DNA of 64,000 nt from Lithobates sylvaticus (lineage: Eukaryota > Chordata > Amphibia > Anura > Ranidae). Both the position numbers and the translations under genes were made by a program. Under the pieces are notes generated by a model. It searched no databases and was not told the DNA's origin. It was given only the letters and a program-made list of their open reading frames with translations. Below, in pieces: positions 10,559-22,424 of the stretch; positions within the stretch are counted from its first letter, which is position 1, and each line of letters begins with the position of its first letter. The stretch covers positions 90,253,160-90,317,159 of the forward strand of contig CM053034.1 in NCBI GenBank assembly GCA_028564925.1, read 5' to 3'.

Positions 10559-12991
10559 TCAGGCATTATAGGTGGCAAACGCCACAAACAATTTCTTGTA
10601 TTTCCCAATGGTGGGGTCACCAATCACATTTAACAGCAAGATTTCTGGCTGCAGTGCGAAAGAGATTTCAGCTGCCTGATTGACATCAGCCAGGACCTGT
10701 TCCCAGAACCCCTGCAAAGCGGGACATGACCAGGTCATGTGCAAGAAGGAAGCTTCCGCACCTCCACATCTGGAGCAGTTTGGGGACCTGTCCCTGTAAA
10801 TGACCGCCAACTTCTGCGGTGTATAATAAACCCGGTGCAAGAATTTCACCTGTATGAAACGGTCCCTGGCTGAGATCATGGTCGAGACATACGAGGAGAC
10901 ACAGGACTCCCAGTCTTCCTCTTCAAGGGATGGTATGTCCCTTTTCCACTTTGCATACATTTTAGACAATTTAGTAGGTAAAGAGGCTGACATGTGGAAG
11001 TAGATTGTAGACAGGGGGCCCGTTAGGACCTTAGTGGTTAGCAGTCTCTCTACTTGGTCTGACTCGAGGGTGACACCACCAGAAAATTGATGTTGAAAGG
11101 CATGCCTCACCTGTAGAAAACGGAAGAGCATCCAGTTTGGCAGGTCATATTTAGTTTTGAGTTCTGGGAATGTGCTGGGAATCTGCTCTCCTCCATTATC
11201 AGATGTTCCAGGCCCACTATTCCTCTATTTGCCCATATTTGTGGATCTGGAATGCCATGGAAATTAGAAAGATTAGGATTGCCCCACAGGGGCATGTGGG
11301 GAGAAACAGTGCCCGGGCACAGTATATTGCCCTGGCTCGACTCCACACCACAATGGTTGTGCGCATCAGGGTAGTTAGATTGGGGTGAGCCCTGACACCG
11401 CGGAACACTTAATTACTAAGCGCAGAGTATGACCCCAGAATTGCTGCCTCCAGGGTCACCAACAGATTATCTTTTGGCTGTGAGAACCACCAACGGGCGG
11501 TCACTAGTATGTCTGCCCAGTAGTAGTGCTGAAAGTTAGGAAGGGCGAGCCCGTCCTGTCCCACTGACAGTTGCAGGGTAGACAGTGCTAGTCTTGGTAT
11601 CTTACCTAGCCATATAAAGTAGACTATGGACTTTAATTTATTGAAATGGGACGTTGGGATCATAATTGGACTATTTCTGAATAGATATAGGAACTTTGGC
11701 AAGAAGACCATTTTAATAAGATTCACTCTACCCACTGGGGTTAGGGGCAGCGACTTCTAGTCTGTGCATCTTTTCAAGAAATTCACCAGTAGGGGATTTA
11801 GGTTGAGATCCATGTACCTGGCTATTGGCCCACCCATACATATCCCCAGATATTTAAAGTTATCCACCCAGACTAGTGGACTCTGCATGGGTGGCCTAGA
11901 TCTATTGGGATTTAGAGGGTAGATTAGTGACTTATCCCAGTTGACTTTGACACCTGAATATATTCCAAATTCATTTACTATCTGCAGGGCCGCTGGGAGT
12001 GAGGAGGTGATGTCATCCAGATACAGGATAGTGTCATCTGCATACAAGGATATTTTCTCCTCCACCACTCCCACCTGGATTCCCCGAACCACAGATGCTT
12101 CACGAATTCTCAAGGCCAAGGGCTCCACTGCCAGTGCGAATAGCCTGGGCGAGAGTGGGCACCCTTGTCGGTACCCCTTCCCAGTGGGAAGGCCTGTGAA
12201 AGAGTTGTTAGTCCGTATTCAAACACTAGGGGAGGCATACATCATGCGCAACCATTGGATAAATACTGGTCCAAATCCTAATTTCCAGAGGACAGCCGAG
12301 AGGTACTCCCATTCAACGGAATCAAAGGCTTTTTCGGCGTCCAGGGACACCACCACCCCCAGGCTGTCCTCCAGAGCCCTATCCATATGTGTCAGCAGTC
12401 TTCGTATATTGATGTCTGTCCCTCTGCCTGGCATGAACCCGGACTGATCCGGGTGTACAAGAGCTGTAATTACTGTGTTCAGGCGGCCCACCAATACTTT
12501 AGCCAGTATTTTCAAGTCGACATTCAGGAGCGATATGGGCCGGTAGGAGGAACACAGTTCAGGATTCTTGCCAGGCTTAGGGAGGACCACAATTACAGCT
12601 TCTGACATAGACGTAGGTAAATTACTACCCTCAAGTGCCTTCATCAGGACCTCTCGGAAGGTGGGGAGGAGATCATCTGCGTACTGTTTATAAACAGGCC
12701 CAGTGTCTTTCCGCTCTGTAGGGATTTAACCACCACTTGGATCTCTTTAAGGGTCAGGGGACTATCCAATTTTTCCCTGGCAATATCAGTAAGACAAGGT
12801 AAATCTACCCGATCCAGATATTCACGCAATTCCTGGTCTGTATACTGAGCCCTAGGGCTATAGAGATCCTGGTAATAAGAAGCAAACCAGGCATTAATTT
12901 GAGACGAGTCGGTCAGGACTTCCCCACTGGGCGACTGGATCCATGATATAGATACAGGGGAGGAGTGCTCCCGAGATAGCCATGCCAGCAA
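10559..12991 (-). pseudogene. LINE ORF2 remnant: reverse transcriptase and C-terminal domain
   Basis: The order on the minus strand is as follows. First comes the pre-RT region (12991-12650). The RT palm has YRPISLLNVDLKI, GFMPGRG and SLDAEKAFDSVEW (12644-12219). RQGCPLSP follows near 12150, then the active-site motif YADDT (near 12040). A thumb/connection region and a C-terminal Cys/His motif (CSRCGG...HMTWSCP, about 10725-10790) end it. A TGA at 12219-12221, likely from CpG decay, separates the palm from the RQGCPLSP motif although the frame is otherwise the same. Further frame changes lie near 12645, 11745 and 11400-11130. The L1/Tx1 clade fits the motif style and the long C-terminal domain. 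Confidence 0.88.
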
Positions 12992-13289
12992 TCAGCCACT
13001 CCGTTCACCCTGCTCAAAAATCCTTTGGCTCTGATGTAGCAAGTGTATCTTTGTAGCACAAGCATGGATAAGATTAACGTCTCTTAGGGCCTCTCTGAGT
13101 TGTGAGTACATCTGGGGGGATCGGTCTCTAACATATGCAGACTCCAAAGATTTGGCCCTGGCTTCAGCCCTCTGCAGGTCCCTACGAGCTTACTTACGGA
13201 CATTCCCAATGTGGGCTTGGAAGTGCCCCCCTTTAAATGCATCCCAGGAATTCCTGGGATAGGGACAGCTCTATCTTGTGTGTTCCAGA

Positions 13290-13446
13290 AGCTACATTTG
13301 TCAGCCTTACCTGGGGCAGTTGCGAGATCCGCCGCCGTCGCAGGAGGTGAGTCTACAGCCTCCGTCTGGGACGCCATGTGGGCCGAGATGGCCCTGTCCT
13401 GTGTAGCCGCTGCTGACGTTGATCTCCGGGATCTACCTCCGGGCAT
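13290..13446 (-). pseudogene. LINE ORF1 N-terminal fragment
   Basis: An ATG-started stretch beginning MPGGRSRRSTSAAATQD, basic and Ala/Thr-rich, of the kind found at the N terminus of frog L1/Tx1 ORF1 proteins. About 50 residues in, the sequence changes to ORF2 pre-RT sequence in another frame (NSWDAFKG and onward, with an in-frame TAA near 13195). The ORF1 body and endonuclease were lost in one deletion. Confidence 0.6.
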
Positions 13447-13590
13447 GTCCTGGAGAATTTGCTGTGTTTTAAGGGTGTTTCCACCGCAAATTTCGGCCCA
13501 GGTGCCATTGTATAAGCAGGATTAACGGCTGGACTCCAGGAGCTCCGTTACTGAGCGTCCTCTCCCGTCGCCATACTGGACACGCCCCCT

Positions 13591-13944
13591 ATCGATGGTT
13601 GTTAGTATAGCTAAGTACAAAAACAACAAATTAAGACTTTGTTATTGCCACAGGTCAGGTGTACCCAAGCAATTTTTCAAGCATGACGAAGAAGCTCTTC
13701 GCCACGGAGAATAGAAGGGAGAAAATAAAAGAATAGGAGGAGAGAACAAGATCGATAGAAACAAGAAGAGGAGGGAGTAGAGTTAGAGGAGGAAAAAAAA
13801 AAGGGGGGGGGGAGTTGGTTGTATAAGCAGGTGGTTATATTAACTTACATTAATACCACCTGTCTGTTTAACATTTTGTATGCTGTTATTCATATACAGC
13901 CTTTGTCTGTTGAGGATCTTTTCAATGCTAAATGGCAATAGATA
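13591..13944. other. Unassigned spacer
   Basis: No gene recognised. It holds a purine-rich tract (13705-13815) ending in A and G homopolymers, then A/T-rich sequence up to the Tc1 terminus. Confidence 0.5.
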
Positions 13945-14187
13945 TACTGTATCTCACAGAAGTGAATACACCCCTCATATTTTTGTAAATATTTTATTAC
14001 ATCTTTTCATGTGACAACAAAGAAGAAATTACACTTTGCTACAATGTAAAGTAGTGAGTGTCCACCTTGTATAACAGTGTAAATTTGCTGTCCCCTCAAA
14101 ATAATGCAACACTCAGCCATTAATGTCTAAACCGCTGGCAAAAAAAGTGAGTATACCCCTAATGCGGCGTACACACGATTGGGCTTT

Positions 14188-14326
14188 CTCCTCTTCTAAT
14201 GGCTCAGACGTGTTGTGCTGCCAGTTATATAGGGACATGGTGACCCCGCCCCCTATGATGTCACAGTCCCAGAGAATGTCCCTACATAACTGGCAGCGCA
14301 ACACTTCTGAGCCATTAGAAGAGGAG
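14188..14326. repeat. Foldback inside the non-autonomous element
   Basis: Arms 14188-14239 and 14275-14326 are about 50 bp each and nearly complementary; the left arm starts CTCCTCTTCTAATGGCTCAG. The spacer is about 35 bp. Confidence 0.85.
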
Positions 14327-14639
14327 ACGAGACGGAAGAAGAAAGAAGAACAAGAAGCAGAAGAAGAAGAAGCAGAAGCAGAAGGTGACAGAGACGGCGA
14401 TGGTAACACAAGCCTGGGCCACCGCTCGTAAAAGAGCTGGAAGAAGAAAGCGGAGGCCCAGCAAGAAGAACAGAAGAGACCCCCGAAGTCGGAACAAGAC
14501 CCCCAGACGGAGGCGGCAAAGAAGAAGAAAGCCGGGCTCCTCCGCTAGTGAAAGAGCTAGTAAAAGAGCAGAAGATAGCAGAGGAGTCCGGCAAGAAGAC
14601 CCCCCAAGACGGATGAAGACCCCTGGAGCTGTGCAATAA

Positions 14640-15085
14640 AGTATTTTAAAAAATTGTGGTGTTTTTTTTATTTACACTTTTTTCCTTAGGTGAATGGGTA
14701 GGGGTACATTGTACCCCATACTCATTCACATAGTGTGGGGGGCCGGTATCTGGGGGCCCCCTTATTAAAGGGAGCTCCCAGATTCTGATAAGCCTCCCGC
14801 CCACAGACCCCAACAACCAACGGCCAGGGTTGTCGGGAAGAGGCCCTTGTCCTCATCAACATGTGGACAGGGTGCTTTGGGGTGGGGGGCCGCAGGGCCC
14901 CCCTTTCCCCAGGGCACCCCCCATGTTGAGGGCATGTGGCCTGGTACAGCTCAGGAGGGGGGGCGCTCGCTCATCCCCACCCCCATTCCTGACGGGCCGG
15001 GCTGCATGCTCGGATAAGGGTCTGATATGGATTTGGGGGGGACCCCCACGCCATTTTTTCGGCGTAGGGTTTCCCCTTTAAATTC
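14640..15085. repeat. Dispersed repeat module, also present at 61290-61700
   Basis: A G/C-rich segment beginning after AATAAAGT and containing GATAAGCC(T/C)CCCGCCC, CAAGGGTTG-like and GAGGGCATGTGGCCTGGTAC blocks in the same order as at 61290-61700. No coding potential recognised. The family name is unknown to me. Confidence 0.8.
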
Positions 15086-15369
15086 ATACCAGGTGACGGG
15101 GCTAGCGCGGCGGCATTGACTTCCTTCGCTAGTCCTGTCTACCTGGAGTTCTAAATGAACAGACTTTCCTCCATGTGTGAGGCAAGTCCGTTCATTTCAA
15201 AAATCCCGCGGACTAGCACACAGACGACGGGATTGTCCGCCCGACTCGGCAGTCCGGCGGACAATTTTAAGTCAAAACTTAAAACTTAGTCCGCCGGACT
15301 TTTGGGAACAAAAAGTCCGCCGGAGCCCCACACGCGGTCCGAATGTCCGGCGGACTCTAGTCTAGTGGA

Positions 15370-18300
15370 TGTGACGGACCTCGTACTCAATATGTCCGCC
15401 GTAAATGCTTCCTCTGTCCGGTACCACACAATCCAAGACCCATTAGCTCACCCAGTCACCAGACAACACCAGTGTAGGCTACATCAGGAATCAATCTTTA
15501 TTTGACATGTCACACATATATACAGCCAGGTGACTCACACCTAACCTAATTAGCATGAGCTAATTATCTTAATCAACACTGGACTCCTTCATTCAATTGC
15601 TGGGTTAATTAGCACACACAACAATAGGTGAAACACTCCTACAAGCCAGACTATATTCATTTACCCAACAGACAGGCGGGCTGGAGTTCATGACATTAGC
15701 ATCTCTTGCTAATATGCCAAATACACATACAGAGTCTGTGTCCTGGGGCCAGCATGGACCCGAATCCAAGTAACACCAGCTCTGGGGTCTCCAGGCATGC
15801 AGCCCAAAGAGCACCGTTCCCCCAAATGCCAGGGCCCATAATCGCAAGGCAATAGGCTCGCATTCAGTCCCCTCCAACAGCCCCTGTCCCGGCCAGGTCT
15901 GTCACATTTCTCCCCTTTCGGCAGGAGACTAACACAGGAGGAGACCCCAGACGGGTTGACTCCGAAGTTAGTCCATAGTTCCAGTCCTCTAATGCCTGTA
16001 CCCACACAGTACCCCAAACAAATTGTTCCAAACAGAGTATTACTCTCCCAGCCAACCTCTACCTCTCTCATAGAACATATCCGCCGCTGGGGAGAGGCCT
16101 GGACTGGCGCTTCTCCCTGGAGTCTTTTCAGCCGCTGGAGAGAAGACAGGGTGACTGGGCTCACTCCATCATGCTGTTGGGGATCTGGGCCGACCGCCCA
16201 GCATGCCTGGGGTATACCAGTGGAGACTGAAGTCCCATCCACCAATATCAGCTCAAGCTGCAGTTGTGAAGAGCAGATTGCATTCTCTCCTTGGGTCCTG
16301 ATCTGCTGCTCAGGAGTGACCACCACCTCCTCACCCTGGGCCTCCAGAACTGCCACAGGTGTGGGGCAGAGGTCTTGGACCCTCTGTCCAGTTGTCAGCA
16401 CTTTAGCTGGGTTGGTGTCATCATTCTGGGGCGCCGTCTGCTGCTTGACAGTGTGACCGATTGCCCCAGCTTCCTGAAGCTGTGGAGACATTGTAGGTGC
16501 TAGGCAGAGGCTAGCGGCGCTCTGCCCTGTTGCCAGTGATTCGGCTGGGAGTAGCAGCTTTACTACCTCAGCTTGTCGCTGGAGAGAGGGGCCAACTACC
16601 CCGTCTCCCTGGAACTCCACAGTTGTTGCTGGTGCTGGACAGAGGTGGGTAGCACTCTGCCCTGTTGCCAGCACTTTTGCTGGGGACTACACATCCTCCG
16701 CTCTGGTTAACTGTTGGGGCAGGAGGCTGGCTTCCTTTTCCATTCCCTCATCTGGCTGCTGGGACAACATGTCTCTGGTACTGTCTCTCAGGTGCACAAA
16801 TCTTTGCTGGGGAGGAAAGATCGCTTTCTCCACCCTGGCCAACTGTTGGGGAGGGACGACAAACACATCCTCTCCCTTCTCCCCTGTATCTGCTGCTGGG
16901 AAGTGATTGCCACCTTCTCACCCTGAGCCTCCATAACTGCCAGCTGTGTGGGGCAGAGGTCTTGGACCCTCTGTCCGGTGACCAGCGCTTCAGCTGGGGA
17001 AGTTCCTTGTAACTCCACGGATACTGCTGTTGGTGCTGGGCAGAGCTCAGTGAAGTTTGGCCCTAATACCAGCTCTTCTGATGGAGGCTCATCAGGTTGT
17101 TTTTCCTCAGCAGAAAAGTCTATTAAATCCCCTGTCTCTACAACTGATGTCTGGGGATAGAGGTTCACCATCTGTCCGTGGAACCTAGAAGATGCCATCG
17201 GTGCTGGGCAGAGGTTAGCAGAGCTCTGCCCTGTTGTCAGTGCTTCAGCTTTGGGGATGGCAATCTCCACATTTTCCACTTCCGATTCTCTGGCATGCTG
17301 CTGGTCAGGCATATTCCTCCATCCAACCTCGTCTTGTGCAGTAACAGGTTTGTCAAGGTCAGTCAGCACTTGCTGCATCCGCCATAAGACCTCCGCGTCC
17401 ATAGCTGCGGGGGCAGGTGGGCAAAGCACTCTGTTACTATGCCACATTGCTGACTCTTCAGCCAGGATTTCAGAGCTGTCTGCTGGTATTTCCTGATAGT
17501 CCCAGGCAAAGGGAGCCCCACCCTGCTGCTGAGCAGAGTCTAGCAGCTGTATGTAGGCGATCTCCAGCTCCCATTCCTGAGCGGCCAGGAACTCCAAATC
17601 TTCCTGTGCCCAGAGCACTTCCGAGATGTTCAATCTTTGCTCTCTGTGCTCCATTATTTCCTCCAAACGCCACTCCAGATCACTCCCAAAGTCGGGGTCC
17701 TCGGACAGCCTCCAGTACAACAATCCCAGGCCATTATAATCAAAGTCTTCCATGGGCCTGTCATCCGCTGTCCACGGGCACACTTGGGCTACATACCACC
17801 GGAGGGCTCTGTAGCTCTCGTCCAAATGCATTTCTGCCCGGATCAGCCTGCTTAACTCAGCTGTCCACTCCTGCTTCGGTTGTTCCCCCAATAACAGCAT
17901 TCGTACTTCATACTGCGACCAGTACCTTACATGGATGGAGGGGAGAACTTTTCCCTGGTGTCGCTGTTCACAGGCTAGCGCTTCTTGTAGGTTGTAGGCG
18001 TAGGCGGACCAAATCATACCATCCCAGCAGGACCTGCACCGATACTGATCCTCTGTGCTGTATCCGCATCTCTCGCAACCTCCTTCCGAATTCCTCTTCC
18101 ATGACGACGTATCTGTACCTCTGCTATCCGGGCCTTGGATCCAGGTGATGGTTTGGATGTGTTCACGACAAGGATGCACAATCCCACCGCTGCCAGCCAA
18201 TTGTGACGGACCTCGTACTCAATATGTCCGCCGTAAATGCTTCCTCTGTCCGGTACCACACAATCCAAGACCCATTAGCTCACCCAGTCACCAGACAACA

Positions 18301-18713
18301 CCAGTGTAGGCTACATCAGGAATCAATCTTTATTTGACATGTCACACATATATACAGCCAGATGACTCACACCTAACCTAATTAGCATGAGCTAATTATC
18401 TTAATCAACACTGGACTCCTTCATTCAATTGCTGGGTTAATTAGCACACACAACAATAGGTGAAACACTCCTACAAGCCAGACTATATTCATTTACCCAA
18501 CAGACAGGCGGGCTGGAGTTCATGACATTAGCATCTCTTGCTAATATGCCAAATACACATACAGAGTCTGTGTCCTGGGGCCAGCATGGACCCGAATCCA
18601 AGTAACACCAGCTCTGGGGTCCCCAGGCATGCAGCCCAAAGAGCACCGTTCCCCCAAATGCCAGGGCCCATAATCGCAAGGCAACAGCCCCTGTCCTGGC
18701 CAGGTCTGTCACA
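15370..18713 (-). mobile_element. LTR retroelement fossil, non-autonomous, young
   Basis: The LTRs are 15370-15906 and 18202-18713, begin TGTGAC and end GTCACA, and are nearly identical, differing mainly by one short length difference. That points to a recent insertion. A perfect 5-bp target duplication GTGGA lies at 15365-15369 and 18714-18718. On the minus strand a primer-binding site resembling the 3' end of tRNA-Leu follows the 5' LTR (18181-18201), and a purine tract precedes the 3' LTR (15907-15919). The 2.3-kb interior holds long open stretches but no polymerase, protease or integrase motif that I recognise. The element looks structurally whole but non-autonomous. Superfamily not settled. 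Confidence 0.9.
15907..18200 (-). other. Interior of the LTR fossil with Gag-like open stretches
   Basis: A long minus-strand open stretch (16788-18200, 470 codons) is rich in Glu, Gln, Trp and Ala, like a structural protein. Its distal part and a second open stretch (within 15907-16674) carry several spaced copies of a TGQ-x4-LCPxP peptide pattern. No zinc knuckle or enzyme domain is recognised. A Gag-like role is inference from position only. Confidence 0.45.
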
Positions 18714-18751
18714 GTGGACAATCCCGCCGGAAAGTCCGATCGTGCACAAAG

Positions 18752-20169
18752 TGTCAATATTTTGTGTGGCCACCATTATTTTCCAGCACTGCCTTAACCC
18801 TCTTGGGCATGGAGTTTACCAGAGCTTCACAAGTTGCCACTGGAGTCCTCTTGCACTCCTCTAAAGCCCCATACACACGGTCGGAAAATCCGACCACCAA
18901 ATCCATTGGATTTGGTCCGACGGATTTAGTCCGACACTGGTGTTGCATACACACGGTCGGACAAAGTTGTCGGAAAATCCGATCATTCTGAACGTGGTGA
19001 CGTTTGTTGCCTACGACGGGACTACGTAGAGGCTAGTAGCCAATAGCTTTGGTCTTGTAATGTGATCTGAGCATGCGTGGCACTTTGTCCGTCGGAATTC
19101 GCTACACACGATCGGAATTGGTATGATCGGACTTTGTTGTCGGAATATTTATAGAGCAGCAGATAGAACTTTGTCCGTCGGACAATCCGATGGAAACTGT
19201 CTGATGGTGCCTACACACGGTCGGAATTTCCGACAACATTGTCCGATAGGACAGAGTCCATCGGAAAATCCGACTGTGTGTATGGGGCTTATGACGACAT
19301 CACCGAGCTGGTGGATGTTAGAGACCTTGAGCTCCTCCACCTTCCATTTGATAATGTCCCACAGATGCTCAATAGGGTTTAGTTCAGGAGACATGCTTGG
19401 CCAGTCCACCACCTTTACCCTCAGCTTCTTTAGCAAGGCAGTGGTCGTCTTGGAGGTGTGTTTGGGATCGTTATCATGTTGGAATACTGCCCTGTGGCCC
19501 AATCTCCAAAGGGAGGGGGATCATGCTTGGCTTCAGTATGCCACAGTACATGTTGGCATTCATGGTTCCCTCATTGAACTGTAGCTACCCAGTATCGGCA
19601 GCACGCATGCAGCCCCAGACCATGACACTCCCACCGCCATGCTTAACAGTAGGCAAGATACACTTGTCTTTGTACTCCTCACCTAGTTGCCGCCACACAC
19701 GTTTGACATCATCTGAACCACCGGACATGGTTCCAGTAATCAATGTCCTTAGTCTGCTTGTCTTCAGCAAACTGTTTTCAGGCTTTCTTGTGCATCATCT
19801 TTAGAAGAGGCTGGGACGACAGCCATGTAGACCAATTTGATGCAGTGTGCGTCGTATGGTCTGAACACTGACAGGCTGACTCTCCACCCCTTCAACCTCT
19901 GCAGCAATGCTGGCAGCACTCATTCGTCTATTTACCAAAGACAACCTCTGGATATGATGCTGAGAACATGCACTCAACTTCTTTGGTCGACTATGGTGAG
20001 GCCTGTTTTGAGTGGAACCTGTCCTGTTAAACCACTGTATGGTCTTGGCCACCATGCTGCAGCTCAGTTTCAGGGTCTTGGCAATCTTCTTATAGCCTAG
20101 GCTATCTTAATGTAGAGCAACAATTCCTTTTTTCAGATCCTCAAAGAGTTCTTTGCCATGAGGTGCCAT
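18752..20169 (-). pseudogene. Tc1 transposase, broken
   Basis: Starts MAPHGKELFEDLKK at 20169, reads the paired helix-turn-helix region (FNRTGSTQNRPHHSRPKK, 20030-19960), then the catalytic domain and the C-terminal tail (18860-18752). A stop follows about 20 codons after the start. The segment that should carry the first catalytic Asp (the DETK motif) is missing near 19725, where HGGGSVMVWGC and QHDNDPKHTSK with the second Asp (19475) remain. ELNPIEHLW carries the third acidic residue. A 427-bp MITE splits the C-terminal region. Confidence 0.92.
18864..19290. mobile_element. Harbinger-type MITE in the Tc1 transposase
   Basis: Ends AAGCCCCATACACACGGTCGG and its complement (to GTATGGGGCTT at 19290). 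Subterminal repeats (ATACACACGGTCGGAC, GTTGTCGGAAAATCCG, GCATGCGTGGCACTTTGTCC) match those inside both ends of the 7.6-kb Harbinger element at 34332-41919. The Tc1 C-terminal coding sequence resumes exactly on either side, proving insertion after Tc1. Confidence 0.88.
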
Positions 20170-20544
20170 GTTGAACTTCCAGTCACCAGTATGAGAGAGT
20201 GAGAGCGAAAAACACCAAATTTAACACATCTGCTCCCCATTCACACCTGAGACCTTGTAACACTAACGAGTTACATGACACCGGGGAGGGAAAATTCCTA
20301 ATTGGGCCCAATTTGGACATTTTCACTTAGGGGTGTACTCACTTTTGTTGCCAGCGGTTTCAACATTAATGGCTGTGTGTTGTGTTATTTTGAGGGGACA
20401 GCAAATTTACACTGTTATACAAGCTGTACACTCACTACTTTACATTGTAGCAAAGTGTAATTTCTTCAGTGTTGTCACATTAAAAGTTATAATAAAATAT
20501 TTACAAAAATGTGAGGGGTGTACTCACTTTTGTGAGATACTGTA

Positions 20545-22420
20545 TATGTATTTCTTATAATTTCTGTATAATACCTTTGTATTATTAAATAATACTTTAT
20601 ATTTCTCTTTAATTCCCTTCTCTTTTCCATGTGCTTCATGGTTTGTCCACTTGGATTGCCCAGCACACAAAGCCGCCTGGTTGTTCTAGATGGTTTTCAA
20701 GCTCCGTCTGTCCTCCACCTTGCCACTCCGGCAGACATTCACAGTCCACTGGTGAGGCTCTCTGTATCGATGGGCTGGGTGAGCGTGATGCCGTTCTGAC
20801 GTGCTGACGCTTTGCGCAGGCGTGGTGGGAGTAGGGCCGCGAGCACACAGCCCAGCGGGCATCCACGGACTTCCTGGTGTTTCCCTCTCTCCATCAGCTG
20901 TTTGCAATTAGTTGTGCCAGCTGATTGGAGAGGGAGCAACATAAACACATGACCGGCGCACTCTCACACCCATCATTAACTTGCTGGATGTCGGGATGTG
21001 CGGCTGGTCTATGCAGCAACTCTATACTTAAGGTAAAAATACAAGCTTGGATAAGATCTCCTGTTACTTGTACCTTTATTATATATACTTTTTACCACAC
21101 TCTAATATTACCCTACTCCCCACAAGTCTAATTTGTCTAAAATGCTGATATCCCTGCTATTCTCTGCGGCCTGCCTTGACTGTTTGTATCGGCCATATCC
21201 AGGTACATTACACCAATTTATTTGTGGCAACATCCATATGAACACATGTATATATTAATATATCATTTTTTTGCTCCAACTTGGAGTTACAATCCGGTAC
21301 TATTCTTCATTTCAGGGTATTCATTTGGGCCCCAGTATATCCCTTTGGCCACTCATTTGTTGTGGAATGTAAGAGAAGCTTTCCCTTTTTCTCTTGGGGA
21401 TAGCTCTTACAGCATTAGGTTCTTCAGTGATTGTTTCCTTTTAATGCCTATATGCCTTGAAATTGCAATCCTACATGACTAGGGTAGCCAGATGACTTAC
21501 TGCCCTGACCCACACATGTACCAATATCCTTATGCATCTATAATAAATATAACAAAAACACTGACACCTGCTGGATGTAAATGGCCTGTTCGGCCTTTTA
21601 TTAAAATAACTCAAACAATAAAACTTTATTAACTTCTAAACCATTGAAACTTTTTACCTTTTCTTACACTCCTCATCCAGCTAATAAAACTTATTATTTC
21701 CTGATCCCTGACGACCACTTGCAACTGAGCCTGTAATCCCGTTTGTTGGCAACCTCCCCAGCCGCAGACTCGCCTCGGGGACTTGCCAACTGACCACAGA
21801 CCCCTCAACAGATTAACCCGTGAGTCTGGCCAACTGTCAGACCACCCGGGCGGACTCCATACCTGTGATGGGTCCTAAATTTTGAATAACTCCTCTTAAC
21901 TGAGTAACTTTTAAACTGTTGTCAAGGAAAACCAAAACGCCAACCCTGGCTTTACCAATCCCAACGTAACCTCTCACCCTCCCAATAGGGCGGGCGGGCG
22001 GGAACGTTTCTCCTTGCCTGCTGCCTCTGGACTGGTGACCTTTCCTTGATCCCCACCACACCAATGACCTATACTCCACCCACCACTGCTGGACTCCAAT
22101 CAGGTAAGCCCCCCTATGTAAATATACCAACCCCTTTACTGACCTCCCAGTAACCCCTTGCACCCTGTCATGTCTGCACTGCGCTTACATTTCACTGCAG
22201 CTCCGTACATGTCTGACACAGCTCTTACTGCTATATACCTCTTTATTATGTGCTTTTAAAGTCCAGCTAGGGGAAATCCCTCTCTTTTCCACCAAAACCA
22301 AAGGCCCAATTTTTCTACAAAAACTAAATATTTCAGTGTGCACATGTCTATCAGCTACTGCAAGAGGAGAGCTACTTATTCACTCAGATACAATGACTGA
22401 TTGAAGCCCATCAGTCCTCC
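20545..22420. other. Unassigned region
   Basis: No gene or transposon recognised. The sequence is A/T-rich to about 20640, then mixed, with a CpG-containing segment (20790-20860). From 21540 to 22200 it has a composition and ordered motifs typical of dispersed repeats, including CGGGCGGGCGGG at 21990, but neither termini nor a family could be assigned. Confidence 0.4.
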
Positions 22421-22424
22421 TTAA

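Larger units (their letters stand above)
10013..13590 (-). mobile_element. L1/Tx1-clade LINE, internally deleted
   Basis: A minus-strand element. The 5' untranslated region and ORF1 start lie at about 13590-13290, followed directly by the middle of ORF2, so most of ORF1 and the endonuclease domain are deleted. Reverse transcriptase and the C-terminal part follow. The 3' untranslated region has a pyrimidine-rich stretch (10200-10310) and AATAAA near 10030. Stops and frameshifts make it inactive. Confidence 0.85.
14163..18746. mobile_element. Non-autonomous DNA transposon inside Tc1 (split by LTR element)
   Basis: The left end begins GCGGCGTACACACGATTGGG. The right end, after the LTR insertion, reads GGAAAGTCCGATCGTG, its imperfect and truncated complement. 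The ends share the ACACACGATCGGAC core with the Harbinger MITEs of this window, so the same superfamily is possible. Own sequence is about 14163-15369 plus 18719-18746. It contains a foldback, a purine-rich AAG tract (14327-14600), a shared repeat module (14640-15085) and palindromic GTCCGCCGGAC-type subterminal repeats (15220-15360). A few bases of Tc1 were lost at the insertion point. Confidence 0.6.
13947..20542 (-). mobile_element. Old Tc1/mariner element carrying three nested insertions
   Basis: The terminal inverted repeats are about 215 bp (13947-14162 and about 20330-20542) and are flanked by TA (13945-13946 and 20543-20544). Each contains two direct copies of a GTGAGTACACCCCT-type motif, the IR/DR arrangement of some Tc1 families. 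The transposase remnant lies on the minus strand between them. Without its insertions the element would be about 1.6 kb. It was invaded by a non-autonomous DNA transposon (14163-18746, itself carrying an LTR element) and by a Harbinger MITE (18864-19290). Confidence 0.92.

Noticed and set aside
13678-13715. A GACGAAGAAGCTCTTCGCC hairpin as another hammerhead
   Set aside because: The GAAAC box and a closing stem I are missing; only a small hairpin remains.
14113-14639. Arg/Lys/Glu-rich and Ser/Leu-rich open frames
   Set aside because: They arise on opposite strands of an AAG-type low-complexity tract and a foldback inside a non-autonomous transposon.
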